Assembly (NCBI GenBank): GCA_030248195.1 | Contig: JASAND010030675.1 | Location: 47,437-111,436, forward strand | Origin: Trissonchulus latispiculum | Taxonomy: Eukaryota > Nematoda > Enoplea > Enoplida > Ironidae | Length of the DNA: 64,000 nt | Direction: 5' to 3' | Part shown: piece after piece, positions 1-12,500 of the stretch | How the letters are laid out: every line of letters begins with the position of its first letter | How positions within the stretch are numbered: the first letter of the stretch is position 1 | The notes under the pieces: generated by a model | Told to the model about the DNA's origin: nothing | Seen by the model: only the letters and a program-made list of their open reading frames with translations | The model's database searches: none | Position numbers and translations under genes: made by a program

Positions 1-2
1 AA

Positions 3-413
3 AGTCGCAAGCAGTACAAATGGCCATTGATTCTGTTCGAAGACAACACTGCCAGGATAATCCTGCAATTATATAGAGATGATATTAGTGTCAAAGTTTT
101 ACCAAGAATGTATGTGGACAAATTATTCTTTTCGTATGTGCGATTAGGTAGAAAAACCGAAGAACTGATTGCTAGTGTGTTCGCTGCCGGCTCAGTTGAA
201 GACCTGTTTCATCGCTATGTTGCTAAGTTTGAACGTAATTATCACAATTCATTGCCTGCCTATTCATCGAAGGATCAAATATCTAGATTCAAACTAAAAG
301 GTCTAACGCTAATTCAATTGCAAGACATACTTTTTGTCGGCGTCGCTGCTCTGGGGCTGGCAGCTGGGTTGCTTGCTATCGAAATATTTTATTACCAACG
401 GCACAATGCATAA
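3..413 (+). CDS. Ionotropic receptor (IR/iGluR-like), C-terminal exon, partial
   Basis: The frame is open from the window edge to TAA at 411-413 (136 codons), so the 5' part of the gene lies outside. The fragment ends with a strongly hydrophobic segment (about codons 108-130, core FVGVAALGLAAGLLAIEIF) followed by a short polar tail. It is preceded by a polar stretch containing an L-K-G-L-x-L-x-Q-L-Q type lead-in. This matches the end of the ligand-binding S2 lobe, the last membrane helix and the short cytosolic tail of ionotropic glutamate receptors and the divergent protostome IR family, which are ligand-gated cation channels used in chemosensation. The call rests on this pattern only; the pore and ligand residues are not in the window. 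The first in-frame ATG is internal, so this is an exon and not a complete gene. Alternative: another multi-pass receptor. Confidence 0.55.
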   Translation, partial: SRKQYKWPLILFEDNTARIILQLYRDDISVKVLPRMYVDKLFFSYVRLGRKTEELIASVFAAGSVEDLFHRYVAKFERNYHNSLPAYSSKDQISRFKLKGLTLIQLQDILFVGVAALGLAAGLLAIEIFYYQRHNA

Positions 414-431
414 ACCGTACCATTCCGCAAT

Positions 432-437
432 AATAAA
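432..437 (+). terminator. Polyadenylation signal of the receptor gene
   Basis: AATAAA lies 18 bases after the receptor stop codon, a plausible position for the 3' end signal. In AT-rich DNA such a hexamer is common, so confidence is modest. Confidence 0.35.
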
Positions 438-515
438 TTATTATTCTGCGTACAGTAAGATATGGAAGAGTGTGGGGTTCCGGTCGATCATCCTCAAGGC
501 CGGATGATATCCTGG

Positions 516-785
516 TTAAATAAATCAAGAGTATATAATAGATAAGAGTGTGACAGCAGGCAAGCTCCCTGTTATCAGCAGCTGAGCCATGCTCTGCACG
601 CTAACGGCCCACCCACCCCCCCCGCAATTGCGTACCTAGTGGACCACCCACAAATCAGTACCTAGTACGAAATTGCGTATGCTAACTGTTTTCTACAATA
701 AGCATTCTATCGGAACCCCCCGCAAATGTGACCTATCATTTATCAATCTCGAATGGCTCAGCTGCTGATACAGCCATGCTGTTAT
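516..785. repeat. Fragment of an AAGAGTAYATAATA-type MITE
   Basis: The left end (AATCAAGAGTATATAATAGATAAGAGTGTGACA family) and an internal piece reading CTCTGCACGCTAACGGC resemble the termini of the MITEs at 1065-1419 and 34805-35160. A matching right arm is not evident, so this is a truncated or rearranged copy. Confidence 0.35.
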
Positions 786-1064
786 TTGAAGGGAAGGAAA
801 ATGAAAGAAAATGAGAAATTTTCTTTAAATAAACAAAAAGAAAATGTTTCTTGATTTGCATAACTTGATTTATGGCTTCATGGTCTGCGAAGTCTAAACT
901 ATTGGCAACCTTGCACTTTACAACTATGCTTAGTGCACATATTTTCGCCTTTAAACATATTGTTTATATCACTGACACTGACAGCTGTCAAATCTTAACT
1001 TGCGCTATTGAAATTTTCTTCTTTCCCAAGAAAAAGAAAATGAAAGAAAATTTAAAGAAAATAA

Positions 1065-1419
1065 TATCAGAGTACATAATAACTAAGAGAGTGACGAGCG
1101 TAACACTCTTAGTTATCAAGCAAAAAACATCATCTGCACAATAACGGCTGGCCCCCCCACAACTGAGTATGTGCACTTCAAACAAATTTGCACGCTATGC
1201 CTGCGTTCTAAAGCTAACAGCAGACGCACATTGAACCAACTGACTATTTTAGTTGTGTTTTTGAGCTTTATAACGTAGGCATAGCGTGCAAATTTCTTTG
1301 AAGTGCACATACTCAGTTGTGGGGGGGAGGTCAGCCGTTATTGTGCAGAATGATGTTATTTGCTTGATAACTAATAGTGTGACGCTTGTCACACTCTTAT
1401 TTATTATGTACTCTTGATA
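1065..1419. mobile_element. MITE with long terminal inverted repeats
   Basis: The left arm (1065-1210) and right arm (about 1262-1419) are inverted copies of each other over roughly 150 bp. They share the end GAGTACATAATA, the block AGTTATCAAGCAAA, the block GCACAATAACGGCTG, a C-run or G-run, and the block ACAACTGAGTATGTGCACTT. About 50 bp of unique loop separates the arms. No coding capacity is present. A clear target-site duplication was not found. It is a non-autonomous DNA transposon by structure; the superfamily is not assignable. Confidence 0.7.
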
Positions 1420-3171
1420 ATATGTGGTGGTTTGCTTAGCTTTCAGTTTTGTATACTTCCTTTGTCCTTACAGTTTACTTGTTCGTTTCTTACTCTTTCG
1501 TTGAGCCACCACGTAATTTCACCAATCTAAATCCAATCTTTCACCACCATTCACCTTCCTCTAATTTAAATAATCACTTACGCGACAGAAGCAACAAGCA
1601 AGAGCTTTGTGCAAAATGAGCCAGCTGTGACAATATTTATCGTAAATATAGTCCTGCTGCGAGCACAAAATCATTATTTTGGTACATGTATCTATGCAGC
1701 CGTTCCTCTGGTGCTGCTGGTCATAGCAAAACTTACACCCATCAGAACTTAAGTTCACATAAAATACCCTCCGCTGTGTTTGAAGACTTAAGGCAGTTTA
1801 TGTGTTAATAATGCCTACTAGATTTCTTATTCAAAGTTGGACTTTGGACAAAGCGACAATTGTACGATAATTCAGGTCTTAATCAGAGAAGATTCATTGC
1901 CGAATTTCAGTTAAACTCTTCCACCACAATTCAACTACGTATATTACTTCACTTCTAAAACTCAGTCAGAGAACTATTTCACTATGCACACGAGAACTGC
2001 TCTAGACACTATTATTAACAGTCATAAGAGTCTAATAATTTTTGAATTGAATTGAAATTGAATTTTAATTACAGTCCATGTATGTATTCATAGTTTTGGT
2101 TAGATTTATAAATTCTTCAAGGAGTGATCATTTTGATTACCGTTGTTAGAACCGAACCTCGTCAATCAGACTATTTAAAGGTCATGAACAGATTACAAGT
2201 CCCAAATTTTACCTGAATGAAGCTGCCAAGTTATGTTCCACCATGCAACGTGGGTCACATTAAATTTCTTGATTGGAAATCTCTGTTGTTAGCAACATTG
2301 ACAGCAAAGGCAAAGATTAAGTTTAAACGAAATAAACGCAAAACTGGTTTTGCGAACGTTTATTCTAAGTTCGAAATCTGAATGCTTGCTTATTCAGTAG
2401 AAGCATTATTAATACACAGTTTTATACTCTGCTATATCATTAACTGTGTAAATGTGTGCAAAACATACTCTTAAAACCGGTTATAGTAGACCTGCTGCGT
2501 CGTGACGCAGCAGGAAAAACAAAACAGGAACAACTTTCTGTAGCTATAGCAGCAACTTACTGGCAATGAAGTTTTCTTATTCGTTGTAAGAAATCATCTA
2601 AAGTACATTCGTATCTAATATGGGTACTGATTAAAACAAGGTGCAGAAAGAAGAACCGAAACAGGTCTAAAACCAGTAATTGTGTCTCACGATACAAAGT
2701 AGTCTCGCTGAGGCACAGAGTGGTCTCATGGAGGTACAAAATTTACGATAAAATTTGAAGTCTCGCTAAGGCAGAATTAGTAGAGCCACTTCCATCATAA
2801 TGATAATATAGAACAAGAAACTTTTGGCACTAGGTAACCAATAAGTAACAATAACAATACTTTTGGCAATAACGTAATAATCATTTTCGGAACTATGTGT
2901 AGTTTCTGTAAGATCTCAAAGCGCTTACACAAGACAACTGCGGTTTTCTGTTTCAAAATGGATCTAACAAAATCCGAAATTTAAATTCGATTAGAACACA
3001 ATTTTGAATTAAAGACTGGAATTTAAATTGGAAACCGTTTTCTTATTTCTTAATACCGTGGTTTGAAACATTTTCTGTCTACCCGATTCTCCAATTTAGG
3101 TTTTCTCAGAAATTAAAAATAGCTGCGTTAAAATGTAAGTGTAATAACCAAAGTTCTGACGCTTTTCCATT
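1420..3171. other. Spacer without recognisable gene
   Basis: AT-rich sequence between the MITE and the gypsy LTR. Only short open frames occur, none with a recognisable motif. No RNA gene or repeat array was seen. Confidence 0.4.
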
Positions 3172-3530
3172 TGTTAAATTCAGGCCTACTGCCTGGACTA
3201 GACCTGAATTATGGATGGCGGGACGATTGCAGGTAGTATTGCGAAGCCGTGGCCTAATCCAAGAGTCGCCGTGAATCTTACCTAACTAATAATAAAGACT
3301 AACCATCGTTCCACAGGAATGATCCATCTAACCAACTATGACGAGTGGGTGGCGTACAAAGCAATTTAATAAAGAGACGAAATATACCCAACCGGTTACG
3401 ACAATGGAATCAAGCAATACTGATTTAGATTCATTTTACAGATCAAGTTAGCTAGCTAGACCGATGAACTTACACACAAGGGTGTTTTACATTGACTGTT
3501 TGCACGCCTTAATTTTGGTGATACTTCACA
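3172..3530 (-). repeat. 3' LTR of the gypsy element
   Basis: Direct copy of 15566-15924 at an offset of 12,394 bp. On the element strand it follows the polypurine tract and runs from TGTGAAGTATCACC to GAATTTAACA. Confidence 0.95.
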
Positions 3531-3541
3531 TCTTCCCCCGG
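3531..3541 (-). promoter_or_regulatory. Polypurine tract of the gypsy element
   Basis: On the minus strand CGGGGGAAGA sits directly against the first base of the 3' LTR. This is the expected primer site for plus-strand DNA synthesis in LTR retroelements. Confidence 0.75.
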
Positions 3542-6530
3542 TGAAGAAAATTTTAGCGCCTGCTAAAAAGCAGTGAGAGGGAAGAGAATGCTACCAATAA
3601 TGTTTTCAAAAGTAACATCCCATGTGACCAGTTATGTGCGTATCCTGGCACTTTTAAGTCCATGGTAATAAAAATCGTAACAAGAATAAATAGAAATTGC
3701 TGATATAGAAAATGGTAGCATAATAGTCTTTAAATGCAGGCAAATACCGAAATTGGGGTATATGTACTAAAAAGTACTCATAAACGAAAATAGTACCATA
3801 AGAGTGATACAATTCAATCAAGACTATTAAATAAAAGAACTCAAAAACTGGACTCAATAGGATTGATAAATTCGAAACAATAAATCACAGCATATATATA
3901 AAACCGCAAACAGAAGAAATACAATAAGCAATCATCTACAAGCATTGGCCAGGCACATTCACACACACAATCACACAAGATCGCACACATACATTTCACC
4001 AATATAAGATTTACATGAAGCAATTAACTACTGTACAGAATCCTAACTACAGCAATGGTACAAAAACGAACAAAACAAATTCCTATCTAAACATCTACAC
4101 CGTACACGAGCAAAAATAAGTGTCCTAGCTAAGCAATTCATACCAGTAAAGACGAAATATTTTTAGCTAAGCTATACACAGTACAAAACAAAGAATATCC
4201 TAACAAATACACTTACGTACATTATTCTCATTCAAAAGACAACAAACAAATTAGGCTAAATTTTCATTCGAAACCCTTGATATCGTTAGATACCATCTGG
4301 CGAAAACTGAACCTAATTAATTATAGATACACAAAAAATACATTATACATGAGTAATAATACCTACGTAACCTACAGAATTAATTTTCATTGGATTTCAA
4401 AGTAATTTTTGAACGTTGACAGCCTATTCCTCCGCCGCAGAAAAAATAAGATCACCTGATCGAATAGCAAAGAAAACAGACACAAAAACAACGCATATAC
4501 AAAGTCAATTACAGAAATGAAGAATAAGAGAGGGGTATTTACAAAGAAAGGGAGTTACACGAAAACAAACAACACACAATCGAATAATACAAACAATAAT
4601 AGAGGTCGACTAATACGTAACAAACCGTACATGCCTAACATAATACAAAACAATCATATAGTACAAAATCATGCACATAAAAGACAAAAGTTAGAAAAAA
4701 CATCACCACAGGGGGTTAGTCACTGCATATTTACGAATTAGTAACTAGACAAAGGCAAAGATATATACAACACGAATAAGGAATGCAAATATATATATAT
4801 ATATATATATACAACACAAATAATAAATATCTCTAATATAGTAATCGAAATTTATATATTGACTTTCATAAGGGGATCAGGAGGAATTTATGTAAATCTT
4901 CATTGGGAGGAGTTCACAACCGTGAGCTCTCTAGAGTTCGAAAACCGTAACTCTATATTCAGGATCGGAGCTGAGCACTAATGCAAATCATCTCTCGGTT
5001 GTTGTATCCGTAGTTATATCCGTAGTCGCTGTCAATAGAGAAACAGTACACAAAGGACTACGCGGAGTCCACAAACTGTACAAACAACAGATAACCTAGG
5101 GAAAAGTTATGCAAAAGGGACAAGAGGTTAAATTTTCATGCAAATGAAGAAAAAGGTATTTTTACGAAATGGAAATCCTGTAGAAAAACAAATACCGACG
5201 AAAGGAAAAATACTAGAGTATTAAGCGCTCCGAGCTGCTCAGGTTAAGGAAATATCAACACACATCTATACAGTATGAATATGATACAACACAATTGAGA
5301 ACAAACAACAAAATAACTAACAAAGCTTGTTTTTTTAAGTTTTCAGTCATATATATTGCTTTTTAGGCATTTCTTGGTACCATACTGAATGAACAAAGAA
5401 AAAGTATATACAATCCGGATAAAAAATGCGCATATTCAAAAATCCACATCAAGATGCATCACCTATGTCGACAAGTCAGATAAATGCAATTGCTGAACGC
5501 TACATAACCAGACTATATTCAGAGCAGCACGAAGAAAAAAAAACGAAGATACCCAGAAATAAAATAAAATAAAAAATTCACGAGGCTGTCTTGTAAGCTG
5601 ACGAATTGCACATTATATTAGCCTCTTAAATGCCGCTTATCCGTTTAGAAAAACATCCAAGGAAACGCAAACTTTGAAATTTCATCGTATTTCATCAAGT
5701 AATTAGCCTTTTAAGAAAATACTGGAAAATCAACTTTCGGCATTAAAACAAGTAGATGGAATGAACTATAGTTTGTACAACCTACCGACCTACAGGTCAA
5801 TACCTTATAAAACCAATAGTCCCGTCGTACCTACGATCCTCTAGGATCATACGTCAACATAGGGAAGGAAACACAGACCGATGGTATCCAGAAATGATGA
5901 TGGAATCAATGAATGAATCAGAAGAAGCTTCGATGCTTCGATGCTGAATCAGAATGCTGTCAGTGAAAGATAGAGGCCATAGCTGAAATTCAAGCTTTGA
6001 CTCCATGCAGGTCTAGCATGTCGTGGCATTGAAGTGCCCACTGAAGAAACTAAACTAGAAAGCATACAATACGTCATTGAATATTTGAAAAAACGTGAAT
6101 AGTTAACCAAAACGAAATTAAGTCAAGCCAATACTATCACCAAGACTTGTCCACGTTAAAGGCAAATGATAGAAAACGTTATGAAGGGATGTAGTCAAAC
6201 ATTACCAACAGTCATATTTATCCGCTGATTAAGGTGCTCGATTGCAGTTACCATTGCCTGAGCTATCTACGTTCCTGTTTATCATGACATACAGCATGGA
6301 GGATTCTACAAACTGGACATCGAAATTCCAAGTCGACATGACTACCACGTGAAAAAAAAATCCTCAGGAAAATCAGATAGAACCAATCAGAATATTTGTC
6401 TAAGAAAAAATTAAACGAAAGTGCAAGAATATTGTGCAAGAATCACTATTTGGTGATGGGTGATTGGCAAAAAAAAAATTCCGAAATTTTAAATAAATGT
6501 CAGAAATGATTACGCGAGTAAAAAAAATTT
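3542..6530 (-). other. 3-kb non-coding 3' segment of the gypsy element
   Basis: Between the Gag-Pol stop and the polypurine tract there is no frame longer than about 75 codons on either strand and no signal peptide or transmembrane pattern suggesting an env gene. The stretch is A-rich, with a short AT dinucleotide run near 4790-4811. Its function is unknown. It could be a decayed third gene or a long 3' untranslated region. Confidence 0.6.
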
Positions 6531-9500
6531 TTAGGAAAAGTACCTATAAAGTTGCAAGCATCGTAGCATTGACGTATCGAATAGTGCATTCTGTGCAGGT
6601 GCAATGGGCAGTGATGCTTCCTTGTCTGATGTTAAGTTATTGACGACTACAGCAAGTTCTTGACTAGCAACAGATTCTGTTTCGTGTGCATTTGCTTCTT
6701 CATTATCATTTAGGACCTGAATAGTGACCCGATTTGTGGAATTGTCACTCAGTTCATCTAAAACCACCCTGCTATTCAACGCCGTATCCTCTGGCGTATT
6801 TTGTTCTAAGTCTTCAAATTGTTCTACTGAATCTTCAGTGAATTGAGGATGTACATCTGGTAACTTCTTTAACCTGTTCACATGGATAGGGTTACTTACC
6901 TTTCCCGTCTGTAAACAACGTAACCGGACGTTTTGCTCCGACATCTTCTCAATGATTCTGTATGGACCGTCGTACTTTGGAGCTAATTTAGCCATATGAC
7001 CAGTAGGAACAGGAACTTGAGAAATATTGCGCATAACTAGCTGTCCTACGTCAAAGTTCTTAATACGTACATTCTTATCGTAACGTTGCTTAACCAAGTC
7101 CGTTTTATCCTTTATAATTTGAGAAGTCACACGCCAGTTTTCCGTTAATTCTTTCATCGCGGAAATTTTATACGAATTCAAAGATGTTACCGGCTTGTCC
7201 AATTTTTCAAACAACAAATCCTCTGGGACTTGACAATCTCTACCAAATAACAAAAAGTACGGAGTATCCTGGATGGTAGAATGAAAAGAAGTTCGATACG
7301 CGTGCATCGCAAAAGCCAGTTTTACATCCCAATCCCGTTGAGACGTATCTACGTACTTCTTAATTATTTCTCGAATTGTACCATTAACACGTTCTACAAG
7401 CCCATTAGACTGAGGATGATAAGCTGTCGTACGTAGCTTTTTAGTACCTAGTAGCTTAAAGAAAGTCGTAGTAACTTCAGATTGAAAGTTAGGGCCTTGG
7501 TCCGTAACTACTTCATTAGGTACACCATACCGTAGAATAAAGTCATACAAAAGCGTACGTATCAAAGTTTCAGATTTTTCATTACGTAGGGGCCATGCTT
7601 CTGCCCAACGAGTTAACTGATCTATTAGAACTAGAATACAAACCTTTTGCTTCTTACTTGTTGGAAAATGACACACGTCTAGGTAGACACGCTCAAACGG
7701 CTTAGTTACCGGTGGATACGGTTTCATTGGTGCTTGTGGTTGCTTAGGTCCGATAGTAAATTTAGCACAAACTATACAATTACGTACGTATGTTCTAACA
7801 TCCTTTGACAATGTTGGCCAATAGTATTTCGTAGCTATCTTATATAAAGTTTGAGGTACGCCTTGATGTCCACCCGTATCCATTGCACTATGATATTGAT
7901 GTAGAATATAATTCCTAAACTTTGTAGGTACACACACTAATCGAGGCAATGCTTGCCGCCGTCGTCCATGAATATCTACGTGGTACCGATACAAAATTCC
8001 ATTTTCCAAATCAAAATCCGATTCAAAACGAATTAAACGCCAAACGTTTTCATCTGTCGTTAGACGACCAGTTGCCATATAGTCTTTCAATGGACCAAAT
8101 TCCGGATCTTCGTCTAAAGCTTGACTCCAAGATTCATCTGAAAATTTTTCAATAGTGCACACCGGTGGATACATATCTGCAGTTACATCAAACTCTTGCT
8201 CGTTATCCGATTGATCTTCCGTACGTACTTGCTTAGCACTGCACGAATCCTTCGACAAACTGTTATCCTGAAGGGTAGCACTCCACTTAGGATTCCGTGA
8301 CAACGCATCCGCTACAGGATTATCTACTCCCTTACGATGTAATGCTTTGAACTTGTATTCCTGTAATGCAATGTGCCATTTTGCTAACCTACTATTGCCT
8401 TGGCGTTTAGGACAAGTGAAAATGTACTTTAGAGCTTCATTATCTGTATATAAGGTGAACTGTCTGTGTCTAAGGTAATGCTGAAAATGCTTACACGCCC
8501 ACACTACTGCTAAACCTTCGAGTTCATAGATTTCGTATTTACGTTCTGCACCTACCAATGATCTACTAGCATAAGCTATTGGCTTTGGTTTTGATTCACC
8601 GTCTTGATCTTGTTCGAGCACTGCACCAAGACCTTGAATACTAGCATCTGTTGTTAACAAAAACGGTTTATCCCAGTTCGGATATGCCAAAACAGGAGCA
8701 TTGGTCAATGCCGTTTTCAAAGCATCAAAGGCTGTTTGGCATTCTTCTGTCCAATGAAAACATTCAAGTTTCTTCAATAGATTATTCAAAGGTCCTGCTA
8801 TAGTACTGAAGTTTTGTATGAATCTCCTATAGTAACCTGCCATACCTAAAAATCCGCGTAGCTGCTTAAGTGTTCTAGGTACTGGGAAATCACGTACTGC
8901 ACTTACTTTGCGTGAGTCAGTTTCAATGCCTTTCTCCGAAATAAAATGTCCAAGATATTCAACACGTTTACGAAAGAAACAACACTTTTTCATTTTCAAA
9001 CGAAGACCATGGTCAGTAAGCTTTTGAAAAACAATTTCAAGCATTTTGAGATGATGGTCTTCATCATTGGAAGGTATTAGCAAATCGTCGATGTAAACGG
9101 GAAGTTCTGTAAAAATACGCTCCATAATGCGCTGAAATGTTGCGGGAGCATTGGTTAGTCCAAAAGGCATGACATTGAAATGAAATAGTCCCATATGCGA
9201 AATAAATGCAGTCTTTTCTTTGTGAGGTGGAAACATTTCAATCTGCCAGTATCCACTATTGAGATCTAATGTTGAAAAGAATTTTCCTTTACTAAACATA
9301 TCTAAAATCTCATCAATCTTAGGTAGTGGATAGCGATCCTTTCTTGTGATTTTATTGAGATTCCGATAGTCTATAACAAACCTTGTTGTTCCATCTTTCT
9401 TTCCAACCAGCATACATGGACTTGACCATTGGCTATCCGACGGAGAACAAATGCCTTGTTCCAGCATATTCTTTATATGTTCTTCGATCTTTAACCGTTC

Positions 9501-12500
9501 ATGTGGATTTACCCTATAGGCCTTAGCTGTTACTGGTCCACCCATCCCTGTATCTATTAGATGTTGACCCGTAGTACATTTTCCCAAATTAGTTGGTGTT
9601 GCAAACACGTGTACGTACTTACGTAACAATTCCTTGAACTTGTCCTTAGACTTTTCTGAACACTCAAACTTATCTAGTTGGGCTTCCTTTAGAAATTGTT
9701 CGTACTGTTCTTCTTGAGTTAATGGTTTTTGCTCTTTAGATGGTTGAGCTTCCTGTTTTACAGTTTCCTTAATGTTGGAATTATGAATAGCTGAGCCAAC
9801 TAGAGGTTTGTCATCTGATAACAGATCAGACTCACATACGTATTCCTTCTCAAACCAGTTATCTCCGAGATGCAAAAATGCTTCCTTGCCTTTTTGGTTC
9901 TTTAGTGCAACCAGATCATCAGCATATGCTAGTGTCATTCCTGGTCGTAAATCCAAGGCTTCAGAGCCAAGGTTCCATACTTTTATATATTGAGATTGAT
10001 TTGCTGAAGACACAATACCAGGAACCACATAGCAATTATACTTCTCCAGTATTTGCATAGAATTTCGAATCATTTTTGGCGAATCGTCAAACCGCGAAGG
10101 CCAAGGAGCTGATTTGGTTTGCACCTTCGATGCTTGAATACGTATGAAGCCCAAATCTCCATCAGAATCATCTTGTTCTTGCTGTTGTGATGTTGATTGA
10201 CAAGAAATTGGAACCCAAGTTTCCGCATTAGGTGGAACAGAAACACCAACTCGTAAAAGAATGTTTGAAACTTTTGGGGTTTCTTTACCCACAACTTGTA
10301 AAATACTATTCAACTGTGGTGCACCTAAAAGAGGTACTTCCTTGAAAAGAGGATGGTAGATGGAATGTCTTCCCATTAGCATGGACCAATTGTAATTTGA
10401 GAGAAAATCTGTACCAAGTAAGATATCATACGGGCAATAGTCACTAATGAAAAACTCATGAGGCCATAGGTATCCTTGAAAAGAAAGATTCAACTTAACA
10501 GAACCGGAAAAATCAATGGCTGAACCGTTTGCAGCCGTCGCAGATGTAAGTTTTAGTTCTCCGGGAGATAAACATTCAGGAGATTTCTTTCGCAAATGAT
10601 CTACAAAGCTTTTAGAAATGACTGAAATATTGGCACCAGTATCAATCAATGCTAAGGTATTAGAACCAGAAACAGAAACTACTACTACAGGCGAATGAAT
10701 TGGAGGGATTTTCGTTTGAGCACCAACGAAATATTCATTTTGATTCACAAATGCCATCAAATAATTCCGATTATTAAAAATAGGATCATCTTTAGATGCC
10801 TTTTGTGGCTTAAGATGAGAAACCTTTGGTTTTTCTTCAGAATTGTCCGACTCCGAGTCTGAATTTTCCGTGGAGCTTTCTTCTGTTAACGTACTTTCAG
10901 AAGTTTGAGACAAAAGGTCTTCAAAAAGAAACTTATCTGGGAAATCTGGGTCCGCAATCTTGTTCTTTTTGGTTGTTCTTGACTTCTTTTTCTGCGTACG
11001 TATATGCTTACTAGTAGATGGTTTTTCTCCCTTGTTCCTGCTAAGTTCTTCCTTAGCTTTCGTAGTATTAGTAGCTAGCTTCGTTGTATAGTGCTTACTG
11101 GATGCCTCATCTATTGTTCTGAGTTGTTGTAAGCGTTCCTTATATTGTTCTAATTCAGCTTCCTGTTCTCCTATGAATGGCTGAGGCGCGTACTTATTAT
11201 TAGGATTAACAGAGGCACCCAGAGATATTTGTTCTGGTTCACCGTTATGCTTGATACGTTCCTGGTTGTAATCCTGAAGGGTCGCAGCTGGAAGTATCCC
11301 TTGACTGAATGAACCAGAGGTGCTTGTCCCTAAATTGCGTGGATTACTATTCGCAGATGAGAAAATAACGCGAGGCGCGAAAGGAAACGCATTAAATTTG
11401 CCATTACCGGGCACTGCTGGTACACTAGTTCGCACATTATATCCTTGAGAAAAAGTTCTCGGCGCATTAAAAAACCTAGGCTGTCGAAATCGTTGCTGAG
11501 GAGCAGGAGTGTACCTGAAGTTTGGAAGTGAAAATCGCGGAGGTTGAGACCTAAAAGGTTGAGCACGCAAATTCTGTTTATAAGCGCGAGGATGCTGAAA
11601 AACTCTGCCATTATTGCCGAAAACAGGTCGAAACTTCGTTTGAACCGGTACCCTAGAAACATTTTGGGCTTGACTGATAGATGAGATCGTACGAACGTTG
11701 CGCAAATCTACCTTACTGCTATCGATTGGTACCAACTTAACCCAACGTTGTTCATCGGGCAAGAAAAAATCAAATGCTTGAGTCTTGCTTGCATTAGTCA
11801 CAGAATTTCCAGAAAAACCATTCGAAGCGTGAGGAGTTGGGAAAGACGTACGTGCATACGTACTTGAAAAACTCTGAAAACGAGGGGGGTCGGGCAAATT
11901 TGTACGACCAAAACTGTGATTTGGTGGAAGGTTGGACTTAACAACTCCAGCATACGTAGAGAACACCGAACAAATCTGATTACACGTAATTGTTTTCTGA
12001 GCTGGATACGTTCTCATCAAACTTTCCACGATGTTTTCCGAATTCGCAATCAATGAACAAACTTTTGGATCAGAATTGGAAACACATTTTGGAATGGGGG
12101 TAGAATTTTCTTCAGTTAGAGGCAACTTAACTGTGGGGGCAAGGGGTGCTACACCACCCACATCCCGAAAATTCTGACTATTGCCATTCAAAGGTACAAT
12201 ATAAGAAACCTGAGGTTGCGCCTGTTGTTGCTGATCATAGGACAAATGCTGTAAGCTTTGATCGTTAGAGTCTACCAAACTTTGTGAACTTCTACCACTC
12301 CTTGTAACGTTATTGTCGCCTCTGCGCCTGTACCGATAATTTGAGTTGCTGTATTGACTTCGCATCGCGCAGTTTGGAGAGATATGGCCAAAATTACCGC
12401 AAGTAAAACAAGTCACACCACTTAAATCGCGTGAAGTCTGCTGCGCCTCTTGATAGCAAAATTGCTGCTGTGAAGGCGTTTTCTGCGCTGGGTTTGCATG

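Noticed and set aside
4517..4741. Asn/Lys-rich plus-strand frame inside the gypsy 3' segment
   Set aside because: Low-complexity, opposite to the element, with no motif or start context. Likely chance in A-rich DNA.
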